A stretch of DNA of 64,000 nt from positions 372,001 through 436,000 of the forward strand of contig NZ_JAXHDF010000001.1 in assembly GCF_037071985.1 (NCBI RefSeq). Reading direction: 5' to 3'. The translations under genes were made by a program, and so were the position numbers. The stretch comes from Pseudogracilibacillus sp037071985 (GTDB lineage Bacteria > Bacillota > Bacilli > Bacillales > Amphibacillaceae). Below, piece by piece: positions 44,663-52,878 of this stretch. Position 1 is the stretch's first letter. Every line of letters starts with the position of its first letter. Below the pieces are notes generated by a model. The model ran no database searches and was not told the origin of the DNA. It saw nothing but the letters and a program-made list of their open reading frames with translations.

Positions 44663-44863
44663 TTAGTCTTTTGACCCTTTTTCTATTATTTTCTTTAATT
44701 TTTTTTGAAACTCATTCCTTGGTATCATAACACTTCGATCACAGCCTAAACATTTAATTCGAATATCCATTCCCATACGAATAATTTTCCACTTATTCTC
44801 ACCACAAGGATGTTGTTTTTTCATTTCTACAATATCATTTAATGAAAATTGTTTATTCTCCAT
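44663..44863 (-). CDS. DUF951 family protein (YyzM-like)
   Basis: 66 aa from the ATG at 44863 (AAAGGAGT upstream). The DUF951 pattern is clear: NDIVEMKKQHPCGENKWKII, RMGMDIRIKCLGCDRSVMIP, RNEFQKKLKKI, with Cys in HPCG and a CLGC pair forming a probable metal site. Usual neighbour of ychF. Function unknown. Its upstream side is occupied by a 900-base repeat region. Confidence 0.92.
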   Translation of the reverse strand: MENKQFSLNDIVEMKKQHPCGENKWKIIRMGMDIRIKCLGCDRSVMIPRNEFQKKLKKIIEKGSKD

Positions 44864-44928
44864 TTCTATTACTCCTTTAAAATCAATTAGAGGGATTTCA
44901 GTTATTAACACAGCGTGAAATTGATAAT

Positions 44929-45055
44929 TAAACCTTGATAGTATTGAGGTAATTAAGATTTCCTTCCTTTTTGTATTTTCAATTAACTGATTGCTTAAAA
45001 TAGAACTATATTCCGATATTTCATCATGGCATTTGATATAAACTGTGCAGTAATT
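44929..45055 (+). repeat. Repeat leader segment L, copy 2
   Basis: Begins ATAATTAAACCTTGATAGTATT like 4858, continues with CCTTCCTT, a degenerated hairpin (ATTTTCAATTAACTGATTGC), AACTATATTCC and a tail related to 4995. It precedes forward type II and type I elements. Confidence 0.72.
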
Positions 45056-45071
45056 TTGATAGTAATTACCT

Positions 45072-45248
45072 TACCGCTATGGAAATATGTTACGCTTTTC
45101 GCGGGCGGCTGTTGAGTCTCCTCAACTATTGAAGGAAGGCAGACTAAAATCGCCCTTTGAGGGCAACGTCTGCATACCCCTTGCCGGGGCAGGGTCTCAC
45201 CGAGGCCTATCCTCCCGCAGAAGTCTCCACATACTTCCTTCGCTGAGT
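45072..45248 (+). repeat. Structured intergenic repeat, type II, copy b, with 60-bp internal cassette
   Basis: The left arm (CGCTATGGAAATATG...CGCTTTTCGCGGGCGGCT) and right arm (GGTCTCACCGAGGCCTATCC, TCCCGCAGAAGTCTCCACAT) match the arms of copies a and d. Between them sits a cassette at 45131-45190 (GAAGGAAGGCAGAC ... GCCCTTTGAGGGC ... CCCCTTGCCGGGG) containing two small hairpins. The cassette recurs in inverted orientation at 52649-52708. Open frames here are not genes. Confidence 0.85.
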
Positions 45249-45302
45249 GTACTTGTTAACAGTTCTGTACGTTTTGACACCACTATCACAATGGTTGATT
45301 GA

Positions 45303-45500
45303 AGCCAAAGGGCAGTCGACTCCTGTGGGACCAGCACGAGTCTGAAGACCCAGCAGGAAGTGGTCTTTGCTTCCGAGGAGGCTGAAGCCGTGCCCATGGT
45401 AAAGGAGACACAGTGAAAGCAAGTTATAGTGTTGCTTAAACTGATGTCGCTCTTATGCCTGTGGTAAAAGCGAACTGCTCGTAGGCGGAAATCAACGCTG
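45303..45500 (+). repeat. Structured intergenic repeat, type I, copy b, with 75-bp insertion
   Basis: Contains the type I blocks GACTCCTG, GAAGAC, GAGGAGGCTGAAGCCGTGCCC, then the insertion shared with 62001-62208: GGTAAAGGAGACACAGTGAA, ACTGATGTCGCTCTTATGCC, TGTGGTAAAAGCGAA. The central palindrome of copies a and c is replaced by a divergent loop. Confidence 0.82.
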
Positions 45501-45768
45501 CAGTTTACTAGGTTTACAAATTTTCACTACTACACAGTTTACGTATTTTATACAAAACTGTTTTGGTGTTTCAATAAAATAGAATGTAGATGATTAAGGC
45601 TATCTTCTTATTTATATTACCTTCCTTTATCAAGTGGATCGTAATTTTCATTATATCATTTTCAGTAAAATAATATATTCACTTATTCAATCTTGATTGT
45701 TCTATTTAGATGTATATTGTTTCACCTTAAAACGTATACTGTTAAAAATAGACGGAAGGAATATACGA

Positions 45769-46380
45769 ATGAACAATCATATCCATGATAACGAGCCAAA
45801 TTACATTCATTATAAAGACCCATTAGCTTTAAAATCGACAAGTGATCGCCTAATTACACATATTCCACAAGATCATTCTCAACTAATTGTTCTTTGTATT
45901 GGCACCGATCGTTCTACGGGTGATTCGCTCGGACCATTAACCGGAACGATATTTACACAGATGATGCCATCGCTTTTAAAAGTTTATGGGACTTTACATA
46001 ATCCAATACACGCTGTGAATTTAGAAGAAACGATGAATGAAATTAATATGATGTACAGGAAACCTTTTATTATTGCTGTAGATGCCTCTCTCGGAAAAAG
46101 TTCCTCGATTGGTAATCTAATTACTGGGATTGGCTCTCTAAAGCCTGGAGCAGCTTTAAATAAGAAGTTGCCAGCTGTTGGAGATGCTTATATAACCGGC
46201 GTAGTAAATATTGGCGGATTTATGGACTACGCCGTTTTACAAAGCACACGTTTATCTATCGTACATGATATGTCCCATAAAATTGCACTTGTACTTAAAA
46301 AGGTTGATTTCTGGCTTAATCACTATGTATCTAATCAATCTAAACACATTGTAAAAGACAATCATAATAAGACAAGCTAA
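45769..46380 (+). CDS. yyaC: YyaC-like spore protein
   Basis: 203 aa from the ATG at 45769, with GGAAGGA upstream; the longer frame from 45697 has no ribosome site. YyaC family features: VLCIGTDRSTGDSLGPLTG near 45-65, FIIAVDASLGKSSSIGNL near 107-125, GVVNIGGFMDYAVLQSTRL near 152-172. The fold is related to hydrogenase-maturation/germination proteases. Expressed during sporulation in B. subtilis. Conserved place near spo0J-soj, but transcribed from the opposite strand to them. Confidence 0.9.
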   Translation: MNNHIHDNEPNYIHYKDPLALKSTSDRLITHIPQDHSQLIVLCIGTDRSTGDSLGPLTGTIFTQMMPSLLKVYGTLHNPIHAVNLEETMNEINMMYRKPFIIAVDASLGKSSSIGNLITGIGSLKPGAALNKKLPAVGDAYITGVVNIGGFMDYAVLQSTRLSIVHDMSHKIALVLKKVDFWLNHYVSNQSKHIVKDNHNKTS

Positions 46381-47091
46381 TTAAGTAAAGAACAAATGGT
46401 TTATATATACAAATATAGCTACCATAATAATAGATGGCAATAAGTTTGTCACTCTTATTTCTGTTATTTTCAATAAATTCAACCCTATGGCTAAAATTAA
46501 TAATCCCCCGACTGCAGTTATATCCGTTAGTAAATTATCAAAAATCGGTTCGGGTATAACTCTTTCTATTTGAGTTGCTAATAAAGCTATTGTTCCTTGA
46601 TATAATACTACAGGAACAACTGATAAAATCACACCAATACCCAATGTTGTTGTTAAAATAAATGACGTGAATCCGTCCAAAACAGATTTCGTAAATAATA
46701 TTTCATGATCTCCTCTTAGTCCACTATCTAAAGAGCCAAGTATAGACATAGCACCTACCACAAATAACAATGATGCAGTAACAAATGCCTGTGCTATATT
46801 CACATCCTCAGTTTTGTTGGTAAATTTACTTGCAACCCAATATCCAAACTTATTTAAAAAGTCTTCTAACTTAAGTAACTCACCCACTAATGCACCAGCA
46901 AGTATACTAAGCAAAACGATAATAATAGAATTTACTTGTAAGGCCATTTGCAAACCTATCAAGATAATAGTTAGTCCAATACCTTGAACAATTGTTTCTT
47001 TATATTTATCTTTAATTTTCGTCAAAAACATGCCTAGTACACAACCGATTATTATACATATACCGTTAACTATCGTTCCTAATAATACCAT
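46381..47091 (-). CDS. DUF554 (YdfK-like) membrane protein
   Basis: 236 aa with about six membrane segments. Family hallmarks: GTIVNGICIIIGCVLGMFL near 4-24, GIGLTIILIGLQMAL, LAGALVGELLKLEDFL near 75, FVVGAMSILGSLDSGLRGDH near 118 and FTSFILTTTLGIGV. Possible transporter; no function known. Its stop codon abuts that of yyaC, with no visible terminator between the convergent genes. Confidence 0.9.
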   Translation of the reverse strand: MVLLGTIVNGICIIIGCVLGMFLTKIKDKYKETIVQGIGLTIILIGLQMALQVNSIIIVLLSILAGALVGELLKLEDFLNKFGYWVASKFTNKTEDVNIAQAFVTASLLFVVGAMSILGSLDSGLRGDHEILFTKSVLDGFTSFILTTTLGIGVILSVVPVVLYQGTIALLATQIERVIPEPIFDNLLTDITAVGGLLILAIGLNLLKITEIRVTNLLPSIIMVAIFVYINHLFFT

Positions 47092-47135
47092 GATTTTTCC
47101 TCACTGATTTAAAAAGATTAAGGTGTTTTTAAAAA

Positions 47136-47151
47136 TGTTCCACGTGAAACA
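47136..47151. promoter_or_regulatory. parS site
   Basis: TGTTCCACGTGAAACA, a perfect match to the parS consensus TGTTNCACGTGAAACA bound by Spo0J/ParB. Located between the DUF554 gene and spo0J. Confidence 0.97.
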
Positions 47152-47222
47152 TTTATTTTCACCAAGTAAAAAGACTGATTACATATAGATGTATCTCAGT
47201 CTCATGTATCATTTTTATTACC

Positions 47223-48050
47223 TTATTGAAACATACGAACAAAACGTTCTAATTCTTCATTGTTGTAAAATTCTATTTCTATTTTACCTTTATCTTTATT
47301 CTTTTGAATTTTTACATTTGTTCCAAGAATATCTCTCAGTTTTGTTTCATATTGCTGAAGATAGATATCTTTTTTCGGTTTTTCTCGTTTTTGTTTTGGT
47401 TTCTTTTTATTTAACTCAGTTATCATTTGCTCAATTTGGCGAACGTTTAAATCATTTTTTCTTATTTTATCAACTAATAAAGGTAGCTGCTCTTTATCTT
47501 GTAAGCCTAAAAGTGCTCTTCCATGTCCCATTGAAAGTTCCCCATTGCTAATAAAAAGAATAACGTCTTCAGGTAAAGATAATAACCTCATCGTATTTGC
47601 AATATGAGAGCGGCTTTTGCCTATTTTTGCTGATAATTCTTCCTGAGTTAAATGCAGTTCATTAATTAAATTTTTATAAGCTACAGCTTCTTCAATAACT
47701 GTGAGATCTTCTCGCTGTAAATTTTCCAATAAAGCAATCTCCATCATTTTGCGGTCGTCATAGTCTTTCACAATCGCGGGTACATGTTCTAAACCTGCTT
47801 CTTTAGCTGCTCTAAAACGTCTTTCCCCTGCAACAATTTCATAACCTTTAATACTTTTCCTAACAATCAACGGTTGAATAATACCGTATTCAAGGATGGA
47901 AGTTTTTAACTCCTCTATCGCATCTGCATCAAATGTTTTTCTTGGTTGATAAGGGTTAGTGCGACATTCATCAATCGATATTTGTTCAATAGATTGTTCA
48001 TCTACATCTGGAAACAAAGCGTTTAAACCTTTACCTAACCGTTTGGCCAA
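47223..48050 (-). CDS. spo0J: Chromosome-partitioning protein Spo0J (ParB)
   Basis: 275 aa. ParB CTPase/nuclease-fold domain with the GERRFRAAKEAG motif (about 78-90), NPYQPRKTF, ENLQREDL, then a helix-turn-helix (LTQEELSAKIGKSRSHIANTMRLLSLPE) and C-terminal dimerisation region. Loads on parS and spreads as a CTP clamp; recruits SMC and regulates Soj. Start overlaps the soj 3' end by 20 bases. Confidence 0.97.
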   Translation of the reverse strand: MAKRLGKGLNALFPDVDEQSIEQISIDECRTNPYQPRKTFDADAIEELKTSILEYGIIQPLIVRKSIKGYEIVAGERRFRAAKEAGLEHVPAIVKDYDDRKMMEIALLENLQREDLTVIEEAVAYKNLINELHLTQEELSAKIGKSRSHIANTMRLLSLPEDVILFISNGELSMGHGRALLGLQDKEQLPLLVDKIRKNDLNVRQIEQMITELNKKKPKQKREKPKKDIYLQQYETKLRDILGTNVKIQKNKDKGKIEIEFYNNEELERFVRMFQ

Positions 48051-48804
48051 CTTCCATCACTTCCTTTGCAAGCTCTAGATAAACTTCTGCTCCTCTGGAT
48101 TTTGGATCGTATACTGTTATTGGTTTACCATGACTTGGTGCTTCACCAAGCCTAACATTTCGAGGGATGATTGATTTATATACTTTATCTTGAAAATACT
48201 TTTTCACTTCTTCAATAACTTGGATTCCTAAATTAGTTCGCGCATCTAACATTGTTAGTAATACTCCCTCAATCATTAATTGTTTATTAAGGTGTTTTTG
48301 CACTAATCTAATTGTATTAAGAAGTTGACTCAATCCTTCCAATGCATAATATTCACATTGTACAGGGATAAGTACACTATCTGCTGAAGTTAATGCATTT
48401 ATAGTTAATAACCCAAGAGATGGTGGGCAATCTATTAATATATAATCATATTGATCTTTTATTTCATCTAAAGCTTTTTTTAATTTCACTTCGCGAGAAA
48501 TAGTAGGTACTAATTCAATTTCTGCTCCAGCAAGTTGGATCGTGGCTGGAATAATTGATAGATTTTCAACTTCTGTAGGCACACAAACTTCTTTCGCATC
48601 TAAATCATCAACTAATATATTGTAGACGCACTTGTCCATATCTCCCTTGTTAACGCCTACTCCACTAGTTGCATTCCCTTGTGGATCTATGTCGATTAAT
48701 AAAACTTTATTTCCTAAAAGAGCCAAACTAGCCCCTAAATTAACTGTTGATGTCGTTTTTCCTACGCCACCTTTTTGATTCGTTATTGCTATGATTTTAC
48801 CCAT
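48031..48804 (-). CDS. soj: Chromosome-partitioning ATPase Soj (ParA)
   Basis: 257 aa. Deviant Walker A KGGVGKTTSTVNLG at about 11-24, LIDIDPQGNATSG, Walker B-like DYILIDCPPSLGLLT, and EYYALEGLSQLL. Binds DNA as an ATP dimer and modulates DnaA as well as partitioning and sporulation. Coupled to spo0J and 33 bases after noc. Confidence 0.97.
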   Translation of the reverse strand: MGKIIAITNQKGGVGKTTSTVNLGASLALLGNKVLLIDIDPQGNATSGVGVNKGDMDKCVYNILVDDLDAKEVCVPTEVENLSIIPATIQLAGAEIELVPTISREVKLKKALDEIKDQYDYILIDCPPSLGLLTINALTSADSVLIPVQCEYYALEGLSQLLNTIRLVQKHLNKQLMIEGVLLTMLDARTNLGIQVIEEVKKYFQDKVYKSIIPRNVRLGEAPSHGKPITVYDPKSRGAEVYLELAKEVMEVGQTVR

Positions 48805-48836
48805 TATGGCACCTACCTATTGTAAAGCTTGTCATT

Positions 48837-49700
48837 CTATTTCTTCGGTTTTGACTGATTCTTTTTTACTCTTATCGTTATCTGATAATAATCGTCTAAT
48901 TCTTCTTCTTTCGATTCTACCTTTATACCTGTATCAGATATCATTTTTAAAGACCTTCTGATTGTATTAGTTGCAATACGAATGTCTTTACTTATAAACT
49001 TAGACCTAGAGCGAACTTTCTTTTTCGCTTCCCCTTTAGTAAGAAAATCATTTATTAGTTCTTCGGTTTCCCGAACATTTAGTTGTTTTTCAATTATTTC
49101 TTTATAAAACTTTAACTGGATAGCTTCTTCTTTAAGCTTCATTAACGCTCGAGCATGCCGTTCAGTAATTTTTTTCTCAATTAAAGAATACTGAATTTCT
49201 TCCGGTAAAGTTAATAAACGTAGTCTGTTTGCTACTGTAGATTGACTTTTACCAAGTCTCTGCGCCAAGGCTTCCTGTGTTAGAGAGTGCATCTTTATTA
49301 ATTGTGCATACGCTTTTGCCTCTTCAATTACTGAAAGTTCTTCTCTTTGGATGTTTTCAATCAACGCAACTGAGGCTGTCTCTGTATCACTCATATTACG
49401 AATTATTGCTGAGATTTTCTCCCAACCTAATAGTTTAGCAGCTCTTAATCTTCTTTCACCAGCAATAACTTCATATTGTTCTCCATCTTTTTTTCTGACA
49501 ACAATAGGTTGAATCATACCATGAGTTTGTAGTGTTTGAGCTAACTCTTTAATTTTATCATCGTCAAACTGAGTTCTTGGCTGAAACTCATTGGGTACTA
49601 TTTGATCAACAGTTAATTGAATAACATCTTCAAAGTCATTCGATACTTGATCATCTGATTTATTACCACTAGTAAAGATCCGATTAAAGGACTGCAGCAT
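48837..49700 (-). CDS. noc: Nucleoid occlusion protein Noc
   Basis: 287 aa from the ATG at 49700 (AAGGTG nine bases upstream; an in-frame ATG at 49709 overlaps this site). Paralogue of Spo0J: ELIPNEFQPRTQFDD-like start, GERRLRAAKLLGWEKI, ENIQREELSVIEEA, HTH LTQEALAQRLGKSQSTVANRLRLL. The N-terminus (MLQSFNRIFTSG) is the membrane-targeting amphipathic type. Prevents division over the nucleoid by binding NBS sites. Position between soj and rsmG distinguishes it from Spo0J. Confidence 0.95.
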   Translation of the reverse strand: MLQSFNRIFTSGNKSDDQVSNDFEDVIQLTVDQIVPNEFQPRTQFDDDKIKELAQTLQTHGMIQPIVVRKKDGEQYEVIAGERRLRAAKLLGWEKISAIIRNMSDTETASVALIENIQREELSVIEEAKAYAQLIKMHSLTQEALAQRLGKSQSTVANRLRLLTLPEEIQYSLIEKKITERHARALMKLKEEAIQLKFYKEIIEKQLNVRETEELINDFLTKGEAKKKVRSRSKFISKDIRIATNTIRRSLKMISDTGIKVESKEEELDDYYQITIRVKKNQSKPKK

Positions 49701-49734
49701 AATAAACATCACCTTTTTAAAAATATTTATAAAT

Positions 49735-49750
49735 TGTTTCACGTGAAACA
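49735..49750. promoter_or_regulatory. parS site
   Basis: TGTTTCACGTGAAACA, a perfect 16-bp parS palindrome, 35 bases upstream of the noc start. Confidence 0.97.
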
Positions 49751-49871
49751 ATCTACTAATCCAAAAGAAGGGTTAAATGAGGACAAAAAGAAAGAAACTT
49801 AACCTATATAGTTAAGTTTATCATAAAATTACTATAAAAAGTACGATACTACCTATATTTTTTACAATGTT

Positions 49872-50588
49872 CTAGCAAATTGGATTTTTTTGTGGAGTTC
49901 CTGCTTTTCTTGGATATGTTTTTTTCGTTTTTTTCGTTTTATTAATTATAATAATTGCTCGATCACTGTTTTCTTTCGGTAACTGAAATAAGTTGTTTTG
50001 AATAAGCTCTCCACCTAATACATGGATTGCCTTCTTAGCATCTATTAACTCTTCTTCACTATTCGAACCTTTTAATGCTATAAAAGTACCTCCCACTTTA
50101 CATAGAGGTAAACAATACTCTGATAGAACGGACATTCGTGCAACTGCACGTGCAGTCACTAGGTCAAAATGTTCCCTATATATTTTATTTTGTCCGATAT
50201 CTTCCGCACGTGAATGAATGACTGTTACATTCTCTAATTTCAACTTACTAATTAATGTTTCTAAAAAATTAATCCGTTTTTTTAATGAATCAACGATGGT
50301 AACTCGTAGATTCGGGAAACAAATTTTTAGAGGTATACTAGGAAATCCTGCACCTGCTCCAATATCGCATAGTGTTAAGTCCTTTTCAAAAGAGTAATAG
50401 AAACTTGCAGAAACAGAATCATAAAAATGTTTTAAATATACATCTTCTTTGTCTGTAATAGCTGTCAAATTCACTTTTTCATTCCATTCTACTAATAGCT
50501 CATAATAGTCATGAAATTGATTTATTTGATTATCTGATAATAGAATGTTTTTTTCTTTTAAAGCCTCTTTAAATAGCTTTTCATCCAA
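49872..50588 (-). CDS. rsmG: 16S rRNA (guanine-527-N7)-methyltransferase RsmG
   Basis: 238 aa. SAM-binding core CDIGAGAGFPSIPLKICFP near 68-86, VDSLKKRINFLETL, and VTARAVARMSVLSEYCLPLC. Methylates G527 of 16S rRNA. Ends in a lysine-rich tail. 36 bases after mnmG, usual order mnmE-mnmG-rsmG. Confidence 0.96.
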   Translation of the reverse strand: MDEKLFKEALKEKNILLSDNQINQFHDYYELLVEWNEKVNLTAITDKEDVYLKHFYDSVSASFYYSFEKDLTLCDIGAGAGFPSIPLKICFPNLRVTIVDSLKKRINFLETLISKLKLENVTVIHSRAEDIGQNKIYREHFDLVTARAVARMSVLSEYCLPLCKVGGTFIALKGSNSEEELIDAKKAIHVLGGELIQNNLFQLPKENSDRAIIIINKTKKTKKTYPRKAGTPQKNPIC

Positions 50589-50623
50589 TTTGATAAACTC
50601 CTTATCAATTATCTAAATAGACA

Positions 50624-52510
50624 TTACTCGCTCACTACTTTTTTAATATTACCTTGTTCAATGTAGACGAGTAATATCGATATATCTGCTGGATTAACAC
50701 CAGATATTCTTGATGCTTGCCCAATGGATATTGGTCGAATGTTTTTAAGTTTTTCTCTCGCTTCGGCAGCTAAACTATGGATGGAATCATAATCTATATT
50801 CTCAGGAATTTTTTTATCTTCCATCTTTAGCATTCTTTTCACTTGTTCATTCGCCTTTTTAATATACCCTTCATACTTGATTTGTATTTCAACTTGTTCC
50901 TTCACATCATCTGGTATATCTTGCATTCCATCTATTTTCTCAATAACATCATATGTTATTTCTGGTCTTTTCAATAGATCAATTGCTCTAACAGCGTCTT
51001 TTAATGGTGTAGAGTTTGCATCTTTTAATATAATTTGTACCTGATCTGTAACTTTAATAATAGTATTAAATAATCTTTCTTTCTCAAGATCAATAAGACG
51101 TAGTTTCTCTTGGAACTTTTCATATCTTTCTTCAGTAATCAAATTCAATTTGTATCCTAATTCCGTTAAACGAATATCTGCATTATCATGACGTAAAAGC
51201 AAGCGATATTCTGCACGAGAAGTAAGTAGACGATATGGCTCTCTCGTCCCTTTTGTTATTAAATCATCAATTAGTACTCCTATATAACTTTGAGAACGAT
51301 CTAAGATAAATGGCTCTTTATTTTGGACTTTTAGACTCGCATTTATTCCAGCGATAATTCCTTGTGCTGCTGCCTCTTCATATCCAGATGTCCCATTTAT
51401 TTGCCCAGCAGTATACAATCCTTCCACTTTCTTTGTTTCAAGAGTTGGCCAAAGTTGAGTAGGAGTAACTGAATCATATTCGATCGCATATCCTGGACGC
51501 ATCATTTCCGCTTTTTCAAGTCCAGGTACAGAACGCAATATTTCATTTTGAATAAATTCAGGAAGAGATGTAGATAATCCTTGTACATAAACTTCCTCTG
51601 TATTTCGACCTTCAGGTTCAAGAAAAACTTGATGGCGAGGTTTATCGTTAAAACGAACAATTTTATCTTCGATTGATGGACAATATCTAGGCCCTGTTCC
51701 TCTTTTCATACCTGAATACATCGCAGATAATGTCAAATTATCATTTATTACTTGGTGAGTACGTTCATTCGTATAGGTTAACCAACAAGGAATTTGATCC
51801 TTAATATATTCAGTAGTTTCATATGAAAATCCTTGAGGTTTCTCATCCCCTGGTTGAATTTCTGTTTTAGAATAGTCAATTGTATGACTATTAACACGCG
51901 GAGGAGTTCCTGTTTTAAAACGTACCAAATCAAAACCAAGTTCTTCTAAATTCTCGGATAATTTAATAGATACTCTTTGGTTATTTGGTCCACTTTCATA
52001 TTCTAAGTCGCCAATTAATACTTTACCGCGCATAAATGTACCAGTCGTGATAATAACCGTCTTAGCATGGTAAGCAGCATGAGCTTCCGTAATTACACCT
52101 TTACAAACTCCATCTTCAATTATTAATTCATTCACCATTGCTTGTTTTAATGTGATATTTTCTTCATTTTCGATAAGTCTTTTCATTTCTTGGATATATA
52201 AAGGTTTATCAGCTTGTGCTCTTAGCGCACGTACAGCTGGTCCTTTACCAGTATTAAGCATACGCATTTGAATATATGTCTTATCGATAACCTTCCCCAT
52301 TACACCGCCAAGTGCGTCAATCTCTCTGATTACAATCCCTTTTGCCGGTCCACCTAAAGATGGGTTACACGGCATAAAAGCGATCATATCTAAATTTAAC
52401 GTTAACATTAACGTTTTGGAACCCATTTTAGCAGCAGCCATTGCAGCTTCACATCCTGCATGACCTGCTCCAACTACAATTACATCATAATGTCCTGCAT
52501 CATATGTCAT
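50624..52510 (-). CDS. mnmG: tRNA uridine-5-carboxymethylaminomethyl modification enzyme MnmG (GidA)
   Basis: 628 aa, usual length. FAD-binding GAGHAGCEAAMAAAKMGSKT at about 13-32, NPSLGGPAKGIVIREIDALG near 48-68, LEPEGRNTEEVYVQGLSTSL, GQINGTSGYEEAAAQGIIAG, and the C-terminal helical domain that contacts MnmE. With MnmE makes cmnm5U34 in tRNAs. Separated from mnmE by 368 bases carrying a repeat copy, although the pair is normally close. Confidence 0.97.
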   Translation of the reverse strand: MTYDAGHYDVIVVGAGHAGCEAAMAAAKMGSKTLMLTLNLDMIAFMPCNPSLGGPAKGIVIREIDALGGVMGKVIDKTYIQMRMLNTGKGPAVRALRAQADKPLYIQEMKRLIENEENITLKQAMVNELIIEDGVCKGVITEAHAAYHAKTVIITTGTFMRGKVLIGDLEYESGPNNQRVSIKLSENLEELGFDLVRFKTGTPPRVNSHTIDYSKTEIQPGDEKPQGFSYETTEYIKDQIPCWLTYTNERTHQVINDNLTLSAMYSGMKRGTGPRYCPSIEDKIVRFNDKPRHQVFLEPEGRNTEEVYVQGLSTSLPEFIQNEILRSVPGLEKAEMMRPGYAIEYDSVTPTQLWPTLETKKVEGLYTAGQINGTSGYEEAAAQGIIAGINASLKVQNKEPFILDRSQSYIGVLIDDLITKGTREPYRLLTSRAEYRLLLRHDNADIRLTELGYKLNLITEERYEKFQEKLRLIDLEKERLFNTIIKVTDQVQIILKDANSTPLKDAVRAIDLLKRPEITYDVIEKIDGMQDIPDDVKEQVEIQIKYEGYIKKANEQVKRMLKMEDKKIPENIDYDSIHSLAAEAREKLKNIRPISIGQASRISGVNPADISILLVYIEQGNIKKVVSE

Positions 52511-52589
52511 TTTATTTCACCCTTTCTTTTTCGTGTTATTTAAACGAATCAATTTCACAATTCACTAAGTCGAGCACAAACCCGAACAT

Positions 52590-52790
52590 TCTTTAGATTC
52601 CAGAAATACATCGATTTCCACTACAGGTGGTCGCTTTCCTCGGGCGGTGCCCCGACAAGGGGTATGCCGACGTTGCCCGCAAAGGGCGTTGTTAGTTGGC
52701 CTTCCTTGACTATCTCATTGTGAGTCTCACCGATGCCTTTTATCCCGCAGGAGTCGCCACCTTTCGTTTCAATCTTAGTAATGAGTTGTT
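52590..52790 (+). repeat. Structured intergenic repeat, type II, copy c (solo), cassette inverted
   Basis: Arms in the same orientation as copies b and d: left GGTGGTCGCTTTCCTCGGGC, right TGTGAGTCTCACCGATGCC, TATCCCGCAGGAGTCGCCAC. The internal cassette at 52649-52708 (GCCCCGACAAGGGGTATGC, GACGTTGCCCGCAAAGGGCG, GGCCTTCCTTGA) is the reverse complement of that at 45131-45190. No type I element follows. It fills the mnmG-mnmE gap. Confidence 0.85.
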
Positions 52791-52878
52791 ATATATATGA
52801 ACTATTAGTAAATAATTTGGTTATTTGCTCGTATTTTCTATTTGAATTAGTACTTATGATATTCATTCAAACAATAAT

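Noticed and set aside
45087..45422. Several 66-71 codon frames on both strands in the DUF951-yyaC gap
   Set aside because: All lie within repeat copies; overlapping frames on both strands reflect the GC-rich palindromic repeat, not coding.
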